Below are positions 8,817-16,542 of a stretch of 64,000 nucleotides of DNA, one piece after another. This stretch comes from an uncultured Alloprevotella sp. (GTDB lineage: Bacteria > Bacteroidota > Bacteroidia > Bacteroidales > Bacteroidaceae): the NCBI GenBank assembly GCA_944322325.1, contig CALUOQ010000009.1, positions 55,080 to 119,079 on the forward strand. Direction: 5' to 3'. Below the pieces are notes generated by a model. The model searched no databases and was not told the DNA's origin. It was given only the letters and a program-made list of their open reading frames with translations. How positions within the stretch are numbered: position 1 is the first letter of the stretch; each line of letters begins with the position of its first letter. Position numbers and translations under genes: made by a program.

Positions 8817-10043
8817 TCACAGCAAACGGCGCGTGAGGCGGCGGACGGGATACCAGATAGCGGCGAAGCTGACGAGTGCCACGGTGACGAATACGGCTAC
8901 GACGTCGGTGGCACGTACGCTCACAGGGTAGGCGTCAATGATAAAGTTGCCCGACGATTGGCCGAGCTTCAGCAGGCCGAAGTGTTGCTGCGCCAGACAA
9001 AGCCCCAGCCCCAGCACGATGCCGAGCACGGCACCCAGCGTCGAAATAAGCCAGCCCTCGAACAGAAAGATGCGCTCGATGAGCCGGTCGTCGGCACCCA
9101 TGTGGCGCAGGGTTGCGACGTCGTCTTTTTTGTCGATAATGAGCATCGACAGCGAGCCTATGATGTTGAAACAGGCGACTAAGAGAATAAATGTCAAGAA
9201 GATGTAAGCAATAGCTTTCTCAATGTTCATGATACGAAAGACGTCCTCCTGCTGGTCATATCGGTCCAATACGCGGAAGCGGTCGCCCAGCGCACGCTGC
9301 AACCGGGCCTTTACGGACTCCGTGTCAGCACCATCGGCAAGGCGAAGTTCGAGCGAGGTAATCTGTCCGCCGCGGTCGAAAAGCCGCTGGGCGAGACTGA
9401 GAGGACATAGAAGCAGGTTGTCGTCGTACTTGCGCTGACGGACGGAGAAAACCACGCCCGAGGAATACAGCTCGTCGACATTGAAGCTCTCGGCGGGGTT
9501 GGCCATGTTGACGCGTTCGCCCTTGCGCGGCGCGCAGACGGTAATGGGTCCGTCAAAACGGTAGCCGCACCCCAGCTGCACCGCCACGCCGATGCCGGGC
9601 ACGGCATAGCTCAGGTCGGCCGCGCGGAGCGTAAACGAACCGTCGCCATAAAGAATGTCGTTCAGGTCGGTACAGCGCACGAAGTTGTCGTCGACACCCT
9701 TCAGGGTCACCACGGCTTGCCGCCCGCGGTACAGCGCCAGAGCATGGTCGGCCAGGCACTCGGTGACAATCGCCACGTCGGCGTCCTCGCGCACAGCCTT
9801 CAACGAGGGATCGTCGGCACGCACGGGGACGCCCGTCGCCGTCACCACCTCCAACTGGGGGTCGAACGAAGTAAACAGCTGCGCCACGAGGTCGCGAAAG
9901 CCGTTGAACACCGAAAGGGTGCACACCAAGGCCATCGTGGCGACGGCAACGCCAGTCACCGAGATACCCGAGATGATGTTGATGGTGTGGTGGCTCTTTT
10001 TCGAAAAGAGATAGCGGCGCGCAACGTAGAAAGGGAAATTCAT
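8817..10043 (-). CDS. LolC/LolE-like ABC transporter permease (FtsX family)
   Basis: 408 residues. The N-terminus MNFPFYVARRYLFSKKSHHTI with a membrane segment at about 20-45 is typical of the LolC/E lipoprotein-releasing permeases, followed by a large periplasmic domain (about 50-260) and three C-terminal membrane helices in the FtsX domain (VACFNIIGSLSMLIIDKKDD). LolCDE moves lipoproteins from the inner membrane toward the outer membrane. No ATPase (LolD) lies beside it. It is the last gene of the aroQ-pyk-OMT-rbfA operon, 4 bp after rbfA. Assignment to Lol rather than another FtsX-type exporter rests on the N-terminus and length. Confidence 0.8.
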   Translation of the reverse strand: MNFPFYVARRYLFSKKSHHTINIISGISVTGVAVATMALVCTLSVFNGFRDLVAQLFTSFDPQLEVVTATGVPVRADDPSLKAVREDADVAIVTECLADHALALYRGRQAVVTLKGVDDNFVRCTDLNDILYGDGSFTLRAADLSYAVPGIGVAVQLGCGYRFDGPITVCAPRKGERVNMANPAESFNVDELYSSGVVFSVRQRKYDDNLLLCPLSLAQRLFDRGGQITSLELRLADGADTESVKARLQRALGDRFRVLDRYDQQEDVFRIMNIEKAIAYIFLTFILLVACFNIIGSLSMLIIDKKDDVATLRHMGADDRLIERIFLFEGWLISTLGAVLGIVLGLGLCLAQQHFGLLKLGQSSGNFIIDAYPVSVRATDVVAVFVTVALVSFAAIWYPVRRLTRRLL

Positions 10044-10047
10044 CGCC

Positions 10048-10380
10048 TTACTTCAGGAGTTCGTCGATGTGCTCGATGTAGTCGAGGGAGTCATCCACGA
10101 AGAAGCGCAGCTCCGGAATGATGCGCAACTGGAAGCGCAGACGCTTCCCAAGCTCGTATCGCACGCTCTTGACGTTGCTGTTGATGTTGTCGACGACCTC
10201 CTTGCTTTTTTCCGAGGGAAACACGCTCAGGTAGACGCGGCACACACTCATGTCGGGGCTGATGCGTACGGTGCTGACCGAAACGAGCAGCCCGTGTGTC
10301 GCCTTGGTCTGGAGGAGGAACATTTCGCCCAGTTCTTTCTGAATCAGTCGGGCTATTTTCTGTTGTCGTGTTGTTTCCAT
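10048..10380 (-). CDS. rbfA: 30S ribosome-binding factor RbfA
   Basis: 110 residues with the RbfA pattern: N-terminal METTRQQKIARLIQKELGEMF, a KH-like core VRISPDMSVCRVYLSVFP, and the C-terminal RIIPELRFFVDDSLDYIEHI. RbfA binds the 30S subunit during late 16S maturation. Its position just before the LolC/E-like permease and after the O-methyltransferase repeats an order common in Bacteroidales. Confidence 0.95.
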   Translation of the reverse strand: METTRQQKIARLIQKELGEMFLLQTKATHGLLVSVSTVRISPDMSVCRVYLSVFPSEKSKEVVDNINSNVKSVRYELGKRLRFQLRIIPELRFFVDDSLDYIEHIDELLK

Positions 10381-10438
10381 ATAGGGTAGTGTTTCGCCGC
10401 CCGCGGGCAGCAGCTTGTGTTCGTACTGAAATGTGGTT

Positions 10439-11074
10439 TCACGTCAAGTGGTGAATGAGGGTCAATCCGTCGCGCAGGGGGAGGATGACGCACTCCACCT
10501 CGCGGTCGGCCGCTACACGGTCGTTGAAGCGACGTATGCCCAGCGTCTGGGGGTCGGCGTCGTAGGCGGGATCGACGACGTGCCCGTCCCACAGGGTGTT
10601 GTCCGCCACGATATACCCACCGGGGGTCAGGTGGCGCCGGGCCATCTCATAGTAGTCAACGTAGTGGCGCTTGTCGCCGTCGAGGAATACGAAGTCGAAG
10701 CGTAAACCCAACGTCGGCACCACGGTGAGGGCGTCGCCGATGACGAAGTGGATGCGGTCCGCCTCGGGAGCAGCGTCAATCCAGGGACGGGTGAAGTCCT
10801 CCTGCTCGTCATTGATTTCAAAGGTGAACAGCTCGCCGTCGGGCGGCATCGCCGAGGCCATGGCCAGCGCCGAATAGCCCGAATAGGTGCCCACTTCGAG
10901 AATACGCCGCGGCCTTACCATCCCGACCAACATGCGCAGCAACAGCCCCTGCATGTGCCCCGAGGCCATGCGCGGCCGGGTGAGCTGCGTGTTCGTGGCC
11001 CGGTAAAGGCGGTAAAGGACGGGGTCCTCCGGGCTACAGTGGGCCTCGATATACTCGTCAAGCGCCTCCTCCAT
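10439..11074 (-). CDS. Class I SAM-dependent O-methyltransferase (COMT-like)
   Basis: 211 residues. It shows the SAM-binding motif ILEVGTYSGYSALAMA, the acidic strand end LFTFEIND, and the metal-dependent O-methyltransferase motif DFVFLDGDKRHYVDYY followed by GGYIVADNTLWDG. These are hallmarks of the small, cation-dependent caffeoyl-CoA-OMT-like family. The substrate is unknown; the operon context (pyruvate kinase, RbfA) does not reveal it. It lies 7 bp after pyk. Confidence 0.88.
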   Translation of the reverse strand: MEEALDEYIEAHCSPEDPVLYRLYRATNTQLTRPRMASGHMQGLLLRMLVGMVRPRRILEVGTYSGYSALAMASAMPPDGELFTFEINDEQEDFTRPWIDAAPEADRIHFVIGDALTVVPTLGLRFDFVFLDGDKRHYVDYYEMARRHLTPGGYIVADNTLWDGHVVDPAYDADPQTLGIRRFNDRVAADREVECVILPLRDGLTLIHHLT

Positions 11075-11081
11075 GGTCCTG

Positions 11082-12521
11082 TCAGTTCTGGTAGGTTTCC
11101 TCGCCGTCGTTTTCGAAGAGGTTGCGCACGATGTTCATTTCCATGAACGAAGTGCGCTGTTCCTTGCGCTGGCTGCCCAGGTAGCAAATGCGGTCCTCCG
11201 GCTTGAGCAGACCGTCGGCCAGCAGTTTGCGCAGGGCGGCGAGCAGGAATTCGTGGCCGAAGCTCTTAAAGGGCATATAGATGGCCGACACACCGTAGGA
11301 CAGCGCCAGATGGCGCACAGTCTTCGCCTTGTAGCAGATGGCAAGTATGGTGCACTGCCCGCGGAACGAGGACACGTAGCGCGCCGTGCGGCCCGTGTAG
11401 CTGTCCATGATGATGGCGCGGAGCTTCATGCGCTTCGTGGCCATCACGGCCTCCTTGGCGAAGAACTCCGTCACGTCGGGTTCGTCGGACAGGGGCAAAT
11501 CCTCGTCGCCGAAGAGCTGGGCGATGTCCCTTTCGGCCTGCCAAGCGATGGAGGCCATCGTCTGCACAGCCTCCACCGGATAGGCGCCGTAGGCCGTTTC
11601 GCCGCTGAGCATCAGGGCGTCGGCGCGCGAGTAGACGGCGTTGGCAATGTCGGTCACCTCGGTGCGCGTGGGGCGCGGGTTCTTTATCATACTTTGCAGC
11701 ATCTGCGTCGCCACGATGACCGGTTTGTGGGCGCGTATGGCCTTGGCCACCAGGCGCCGCTGTATGCCGGGAATGAATTCCTGCGGCACCTCGATGCCCA
11801 AGTCGCCGCGCGCCACCATGATGCCGTCGGCCACGTCGATGATCTCGTCGATGTTGTCCACGCCCTCCTGGTTCTCGATTTTGGCGATGATGCGGATGTC
11901 GCTGCCCGCGGCGTCGAGCAGGCGCCTCACCTCGAGCACGTCCTCCTTGCTGCGGACGAAGGAGTGCGCGATAAAGGCCACGTCGGCGTCAATGGCAAAC
12001 TGTATGTTCGCCTTGTCGCGCTCGGTGAGAGCCGGCAGGTTGACGCGCACGCCCGGCACGTTGACGCTCTTGCGCGAGCCGAGGGTGGCGGCGTTTTCCA
12101 CCAAGCACGTCACGTATTCGCCGGTCTTTTCCTCGACAACCAGACCGAGGTCGCCGTCGTCGATCAGGATGTGCACGCCAACCTTCATGTCCCTCACGAA
12201 GTCCGTATACGTCACGGCGATGCACTCGCGCGTCGTGGGGCGCGCGGGGTCGCCCACGATGCGCACGCGGTCGCCCTTCTCAAAACTGATGGGCGCCTCG
12301 CAGGCCGTAGTGCGCACCTCGGGCCCCTTGGTGTCGACCAGGATGGCAATGCGGCTCGACACCTCGCGCACATTGTTGATGACGCGCCTCATGCCCTCAG
12401 GGCCTTGGTGCGCCGTGTTCAGCCGTACGACGTTCATACCGGCGTCGTAAAGCTGTTGTATGAAGTCGACGCCGCAACGGGCGTCGGACACGGTAGCTAC
12501 AATCTTGGTTTTCTTATACAT
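11082..12521 (-). CDS. pyk: Pyruvate kinase
   Basis: 479 residues, standard bacterial length. It opens MYKKTKIVATVSDARCG, has the nucleotide-facing LNTAHQGPEGM, the DTKGPEVRT loop, and the family signature IIAKIENQEGVDNIDEII with catalytic Lys and Glu. Then come GIMVARGDLGIE, ATQMLQSM, and a regulatory C-terminal domain. It transfers phosphate from PEP to ADP. The second gene of the operon read from the promoter at 13044. Confidence 0.97.
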   Translation of the reverse strand: MYKKTKIVATVSDARCGVDFIQQLYDAGMNVVRLNTAHQGPEGMRRVINNVREVSSRIAILVDTKGPEVRTTACEAPISFEKGDRVRIVGDPARPTTRECIAVTYTDFVRDMKVGVHILIDDGDLGLVVEEKTGEYVTCLVENAATLGSRKSVNVPGVRVNLPALTERDKANIQFAIDADVAFIAHSFVRSKEDVLEVRRLLDAAGSDIRIIAKIENQEGVDNIDEIIDVADGIMVARGDLGIEVPQEFIPGIQRRLVAKAIRAHKPVIVATQMLQSMIKNPRPTRTEVTDIANAVYSRADALMLSGETAYGAYPVEAVQTMASIAWQAERDIAQLFGDEDLPLSDEPDVTEFFAKEAVMATKRMKLRAIIMDSYTGRTARYVSSFRGQCTILAICYKAKTVRHLALSYGVSAIYMPFKSFGHEFLLAALRKLLADGLLKPEDRICYLGSQRKEQRTSFMEMNIVRNLFENDGEETYQN

Positions 12522-12576
12522 CTTTTTACCTCTGATTCTTTCAGGAGCGCTGAGGCAGTCCGCACACCGGCCCGCC

Positions 12577-12996
12577 TCAGCCCAACAGCGCCTCGACGGC
12601 CAGGCGGTAGGAGTCGAGCCCGAAACCGCAGACTACGCCCCGGCAGGCAGCGGCTATGAGCGACGTGTGGCGGAAGGCCTCGCGCGCGTGCACGTTGGAC
12701 AGGTGCACCTCGACCACCGGGGCCGGGATGGCGCGGATGGCGTCGTGCAGGGCCACCGACGTGTGGGTATAGGCGCCCGCGTTGAGCGCGATGCCGTCGT
12801 AGCTGAACCCCACCTCGTGCAGCTTGTCAATCAGGAAACCCTCCACGTTGCTCTGATAGTAGTCTATCGCCACGTCGGGGTATCGGCGGCGAAGCCCGTC
12901 GAGACACTCCGCCATGGTCCCCGTGCCGTAAATGCCCGGCTCGCGCTGGCCGAGCAGGTTCAGGTTGGGACCGTTGATAATCATTATTCGCTTCAT
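12577..12996 (-). CDS. aroQ: Type II 3-dehydroquinate dehydratase
   Basis: 139 residues, the normal size of the dodecameric type II enzyme. Active-site features are present: the NGPNLNLLGQREP loop with its arginine, the tyrosine in GIYG, LNAGAYTHTS, and the histidine in EVHLSNVHARE. It catalyses step three of the shikimate pathway. First gene of the minus-strand operon; its start lies about 45 bp inside the TATCTTTG promoter shared head-on with xerD. Confidence 0.97.
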   Translation of the reverse strand: MKRIMIINGPNLNLLGQREPGIYGTGTMAECLDGLRRRYPDVAIDYYQSNVEGFLIDKLHEVGFSYDGIALNAGAYTHTSVALHDAIRAIPAPVVEVHLSNVHAREAFRHTSLIAAACRGVVCGFGLDSYRLAVEALLG

Positions 12997-13024
12997 GCTT
13001 TTCCTGCCTGTCGGAGAATTTGGT

Positions 13025-13032
13025 TACATTTG
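13025..13032 (+). promoter_or_regulatory. -7 box for xerD
   Basis: TACATTTG on the plus strand, exact match. The predicted start is near 13038, giving a leader of about 107 nt before xerD. It faces the aroQ box 11 bp away on the other strand. Confidence 0.5.
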
Positions 13033-13043
13033 CATTCCGTCCG

Positions 13044-13051
13044 CAAAGATA
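13044..13051 (-). promoter_or_regulatory. -7 box for the aroQ operon
   Basis: Minus-strand TATCTTTG, exact match, about 48 bp before the aroQ start codon. With the plus-strand box it forms a TTTGC...GCAAA inverted arrangement. Confidence 0.6.
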
Positions 13052-13145
13052 GGGAAAAAGGCAGACACCACAAAGTCCGCCGCGGGCGGGAATAAAGCCG
13101 TCCGGCAAAACGCCGGAAACAGAAAAAAAAAGAGACACCACCGAC

Positions 13146-14060
13146 ATGGCCGAAGGCAAACGCGACATTATCTCAGGCTACCGGGCCTACCTGATGCTCG
13201 AAATGGGCCTTTCGCCCAATACGCGCGAGGCCTACTGGCACGACCTCGAGAAGCTGCTCACCTTCCTGCGCGAAGAGGGCATCGAGCCCCTCGCCGTGAC
13301 CCTCGACGACCTCCACCGCTTCACCTGGGCCCTCAAGGACGTCGGCATCTCCATGCGCTCCGTGGCGCGCATCCTCTCCGGCGTACGCGCCTTCTACCAT
13401 TTCCTCGTGCTCGACGAATACCTCGAAAAGGACCCCACCCGCCTGCTCCAAGCCCCCAAGATAGGCCACCGGCTCCCCACCGTCCTCACCGTCGAGGAAG
13501 TCGACCGCATCATCGCCTCGGTCGACATGACCGAGCGCGAAGGCCTCCGCAACCGCACCATCATCGAAATCCTCTACAGCTGCGGCCTGCGCGTCAGCGA
13601 AGCCTGCGACCTCAGGGTCTCCGACCTCAACCTCCCCGAAAGCTACCTCCGCGTCAAGGGCAAGGGCGGCAAAGAGCGCCTCGTGCCCCTCTCGCCGCGC
13701 GCCGTGCGCGAGCTGAAACTGTGGCTCGTCGACCGCGAGCAAATCAAGGCGCGCGAAGGCGAGGAGGACTACGTATTCCTCACCTACACGCGCGGCCGCC
13801 ACCTCTCGCGCATCACCGTGTTCCACTTCATCAAGCTCCAGGCGCAGGCCGCGGGCATCACGAAAACCATCAGCCCCCACACCTTCCGCCACACCTTCGC
13901 CACCCACCTGCTCGAGGGCGGCGCCAGCCTCCACGCCATCCAGGCCATGCTCGGCCACGAGGACATCTCCACCACCGAGCTCTACACACACCTCGACCAG
14001 CGCGCCCTGCGTCAGGAGATACTGGCCCACCACCCCCGCAACCTGCGCCGCCCCGAGTGA
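13146..14060 (+). CDS. xerD: Site-specific tyrosine recombinase XerD
   Basis: 304 residues. An N-terminal core-binding domain (about 8-95) is followed by the catalytic domain with the full set: R149 (CGLRVSEA), a lysine in the VKGKGGKERLVP hairpin, H245 and R248 (SPHTFRHTFATHLL), H271 (LGHEDISTTELY) and nucleophile Y280. With XerC it resolves chromosome dimers at dif. It is the chromosomal housekeeping form by length and by lack of neighbouring integron or phage genes; no dif site was recognised in the window. It ends about 120 bp before the tRNA-Lys terminator. Confidence 0.93.
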   Translation: MAEGKRDIISGYRAYLMLEMGLSPNTREAYWHDLEKLLTFLREEGIEPLAVTLDDLHRFTWALKDVGISMRSVARILSGVRAFYHFLVLDEYLEKDPTRLLQAPKIGHRLPTVLTVEEVDRIIASVDMTEREGLRNRTIIEILYSCGLRVSEACDLRVSDLNLPESYLRVKGKGGKERLVPLSPRAVRELKLWLVDREQIKAREGEEDYVFLTYTRGRHLSRITVFHFIKLQAQAAGITKTISPHTFRHTFATHLLEGGASLHAIQAMLGHEDISTTELYTHLDQRALRQEILAHHPRNLRRPE

Positions 14061-14117
14061 GCCCCCATACCGCAACGCGCCACCCCGCGCCCACCGGGCA
14101 CGCAAAGCCATACACAC

Positions 14118-14173
14118 AAAAAAAACACGAAGCGCACGACAGCCTTCGTCCTCCGGCTGCCGCACGCTTCGTG
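14118..14173 (-). terminator. Terminator of tRNA-Lys
   Basis: CACGAAGCG (14126-14134) pairs with CGCTTCGTG (14165-14173), with an inner CAGCC/GGCTG stem. On the minus strand it is followed by eight T. It lies directly behind the tRNA 3' end. Confidence 0.8.
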
Positions 14174-14177
14174 TGCG

Positions 14178-14250
14178 TGACCCGCTTGGGGCTCGAACCC
14201 AAGACCCCAACATTAAAAGTGTTGTGCTCTACCAACTGAGCTAGCGAGTC
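14178..14250 (-). tRNA. tRNA-Lys (anticodon UUU)
   Basis: 73 nt on the minus strand. Acceptor GACTCGC pairs with GCGGGTC before discriminator A. The D arm is GCTCAGTTGGTAGAGC, the anticodon arm is ACAACACTTTTAATGTTGG-like with TTT at the anticodon, and the T arm carries GGTTCGAGCC. CCA is not encoded. It stands alone between its promoter and terminator. Confidence 0.95.
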
Positions 14251-14278
14251 GACCTCACATGTTTCCCGTTAGGTGGTG

Positions 14279-14309
14279 CAAAGGTAGGCCTTTATTTTCA
14301 CTTCGCCAA
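14279..14309 (-). promoter_or_regulatory. Promoter of tRNA-Lys
   Basis: -7 box TACCTTTG (14279-14286) and a TTG at 14307-14309 with a 20-bp spacer, both on the minus strand. This is the most complete -33/-7 pair seen in the window. Confidence 0.65.
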
Positions 14310-14401
14310 GGCTTGCCCCCGTTTTTTCGCGCGAGGAGGGCAGTTTTGCCCCTCCCGCCCGGCCGGAGGGCGGGGAGCGGAGGCCGCCCCGCCCCCCGGC
14401 C

Positions 14402-16202
14402 CTACCGGGCCAGGCGCACAGCCCCCGCCTCGATGTACAGGCCCCGCGCCGGGCGCCCCTCGAGGCGACGCCCCCGCAGGTCGTACACAGCCCCGGCGCC
14501 CGGCGCCTCAGCCCCCCGAGCCCCGCCGATGCCCACAGGGCGCTCCAGCCGCAAAGCGTAGCCCGCCGCCTGACTCGACGCGTCTACCTCCTCATGGAGA
14601 AAAAGATAAACTGAAGTTATTTGCGTCAAATATATATCAAATCTATCACTTTTATTATAATCAATATAACGGTCATTTTCTCCCAAGAAGCAATGTCCTT
14701 GCTCATCAAATCGAATGGGCCATTCATCTGTATCTAAACCATTTTGATAAAGGTTATAATCATCATCAAACGAAAGCCCAATGGATTCCTCTTCGCCTTT
14801 AATACGTACCTCATCTTGCGAACCTACTCGTGTAAACGTCCATAAGTATGGCTCCTCGTCCGTAACGGGATAGGCTTTAAGTTTGTTCGTTTCGAATTCC
14901 CCGGCATAGTAACCCGCAGGTTGGCCGTCGTTGTTTTCGGTTACGAGGATGTACTGTGCGTCGTTGACGAAATTCTCCATCGACGTGATGAGGCGATAAG
15001 TGGCGCCCTTAGGCAACGTGAGGTAGGCGCGGTTGGCGGCGATGTATTCCCCGACAAAGGGGTAGAAGCCGAATGCAGTCTTATCATTACTGTAGCCGAG
15101 CCCCAGAATGTGGGCGTTGGCCGGCGGCGTGACGCGTTCGGCTGTACCCTTGAACAAGTCGTCAGCGTAATCAGGCTTTTCGACGGGGGGGGGGCGTTGA
15201 AAGAACAAAGTTCAAAGGCTCGTCATTGCTGGTTCCTTGTATTAAGTAAGGAACTTCAGCGGGAAGGACAGTACCAGCTTCGTCAGCATAACACTGCAAC
15301 TGAAGCGTGGCCGTGGCATCGTCTTTCCCAGTGATGAGCCATGCCGCCGCATTGGCCGGAAGCTGCACCGGATAGGCCGAATAAAGCGTTCCGAGATGGT
15401 CTTCACCACCTAAGTTCACAACGATAGGCGGACAGTAAGTATAAGTCTGCTCTACCACTTCACTCGTCGTGCCGTCAGCTTCTACCGCAATGGCTTTAAC
15501 CGTCGTCGTAGCTCCACTGATTTCTATCGAACCGGAATACTTAGTAGAATTGACGGTAGGCGTGCTTCCGTCCGTCGTATAATGAATCGTGTATCCGCCG
15601 GCCACAGTTAACTTTACTTGAATCGGATCGTAGAATTGTTGCGCTACAAGTGAAAACTCTGGTGCTGGGACTGTTATTTGCTTGAAGAGGTAAACACTTT
15701 TACTTCCACTATAATTGCCCCAATACTTATCGCTAGTTTCTGTCATTGAAAGCGTGCGGTCCGGAGTTAAAACATTTTGTATCAAAAAACTAGCAGGAAT
15801 ATCATCGGACTCTTTAATTTGCCACTTATCATTATTTCCAACCTTTAAGTCTGTCCCATAGATGTCTAGAATTCCCAATATATTTGTATTTCGCCGAATG
15901 GTATAATAATAGTCGACGGCACCTGTACTGCCTGAATTGGCTACAATTTCCCAAGTCCTATATTTAGATTCATCTGTGGGCAATTCTATCGATTTAAGTT
16001 TCCCTTGCTTATCGTCCATGTTGGTAAGCATGTTACTCATGATGCATCCGCGTTCCAATGTAGGTTCGGACGTTATCAGGTATTGTGCACCACTGGTGAT
16101 TTCCTCAAGCGTCGTTACTTGAACGTATCTCGCTTGTGCAGGTAGGAGCAGAATGAGCCCAATAAGACTCATGAGTCCTCTGAGTTTGTATTTTGTTTTC
16201 AT
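14402..16202 (-). pseudogene. Secreted multidomain protein split at a G10/C10 tract (phase-variation candidate)
   Basis: The reading frame starts at 16202 with a signal peptide (MKTKYKLRGLMSLIGLILLLPAQA) and runs to 15171. It leaves frame at ten G (15185-15194, ten C on the coding strand), and the homologous reading continues in another frame to 14402. With nine C the two halves join into 599 residues, so the state shown is off. Domains: a first repeat (LEEITSGAQYLITSE, about 35-50), a CHB_HEX-type beta module (YTIHYTTDGSTPTV, about 200-275), a second similar repeat (MENFVNDAQYILVTE), and a C-terminal tail (AVYDLRGRRLEG...GLYIEAG) resembling sorting or anchoring ends of Bacteroidales secreted proteins. 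The body is AT-richer than neighbours; the tail is very GC-rich. A sequencing error in the run is the alternative. Confidence 0.7.
15185..15194. repeat. Homopolymer run of ten G
   Basis: A mononucleotide run inside a coding frame. One fewer base restores the frame of the secreted protein around it. Slipped-strand mispairing at such runs is a known route to phase variation. Confidence 0.85.
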
Positions 16203-16220
16203 AGCGTGGGGAGGAGGGGT

Positions 16221-16412
16221 TTAGAAGTCTTCGCTCCAGGGGGCGGAGTGGTTGGGTCGGAACTTGTTGCTGAACATGGTGGACTCGTCGACGGTGCCTT
16301 GGGCGTCGTCGAGGGTGAAGGATACGTTGTGCTGACCTGATCCGGCGAGGATGGGGGCCTCGGGGTGGAGGTCGTAGCTGGTGGCTACGGGTTTGGTGTA
16401 AAATGTCTTCAT
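16221..16412 (-). CDS. Small protein (63 residues) upstream of the secreted protein
   Basis: It opens MKTFYTKPVATSYDLHPEAP and contains ILAGSGQHNVSF, then an acidic and Asn-rich tail ending SAPWSEDF. No signal peptide or membrane segment is visible. The short 'MKK-Y-KP...LL-SGS' form resembles small Bacteroidales proteins encoded beside surface-protein genes, but I cannot name a function. Its stop is 18 bp before the start of the split secreted protein, so both are likely on one message. Codon use is similar to its neighbours. No clear TAnnTTTG box was found between it and the glgP terminator. Confidence 0.55.
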   Translation of the reverse strand: MKTFYTKPVATSYDLHPEAPILAGSGQHNVSFTLDDAQGTVDESTMFSNKFRPNHSAPWSEDF

Positions 16413-16454
16413 GTTTTTGCTTTTTTTGACGTTGATTGTAAAATGAAGAAATAT

Positions 16455-16486
16455 GAGAAGCGGCGTTTGTGTTTACGCCGCTTCTC
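16455..16486 (-). terminator. Hairpin terminator after glgP
   Basis: Perfect 12-bp stem GAGAAGCGGCGT / ACGCCGCTTCTC with an 8-nt loop. On the minus strand it is followed by ATATTTCTTCATTTT. It separates the glycogen operon from the small-protein gene. Confidence 0.65.
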
Positions 16487-16542
16487 TCTTTTGCTTTTGG
16501 CTAAACTTTTACGCTTTTGCCTTTTTTTTGCTCCGCGCGGCA

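Noticed and set aside
14251-14401. Attachment site of an integrated element at tRNA-Lys beside xerD
   Set aside because: A tyrosine recombinase next to a tRNA suggested an island, but XerD has housekeeping features, there is no direct repeat of the tRNA end in the following DNA, and no mobile genes follow.
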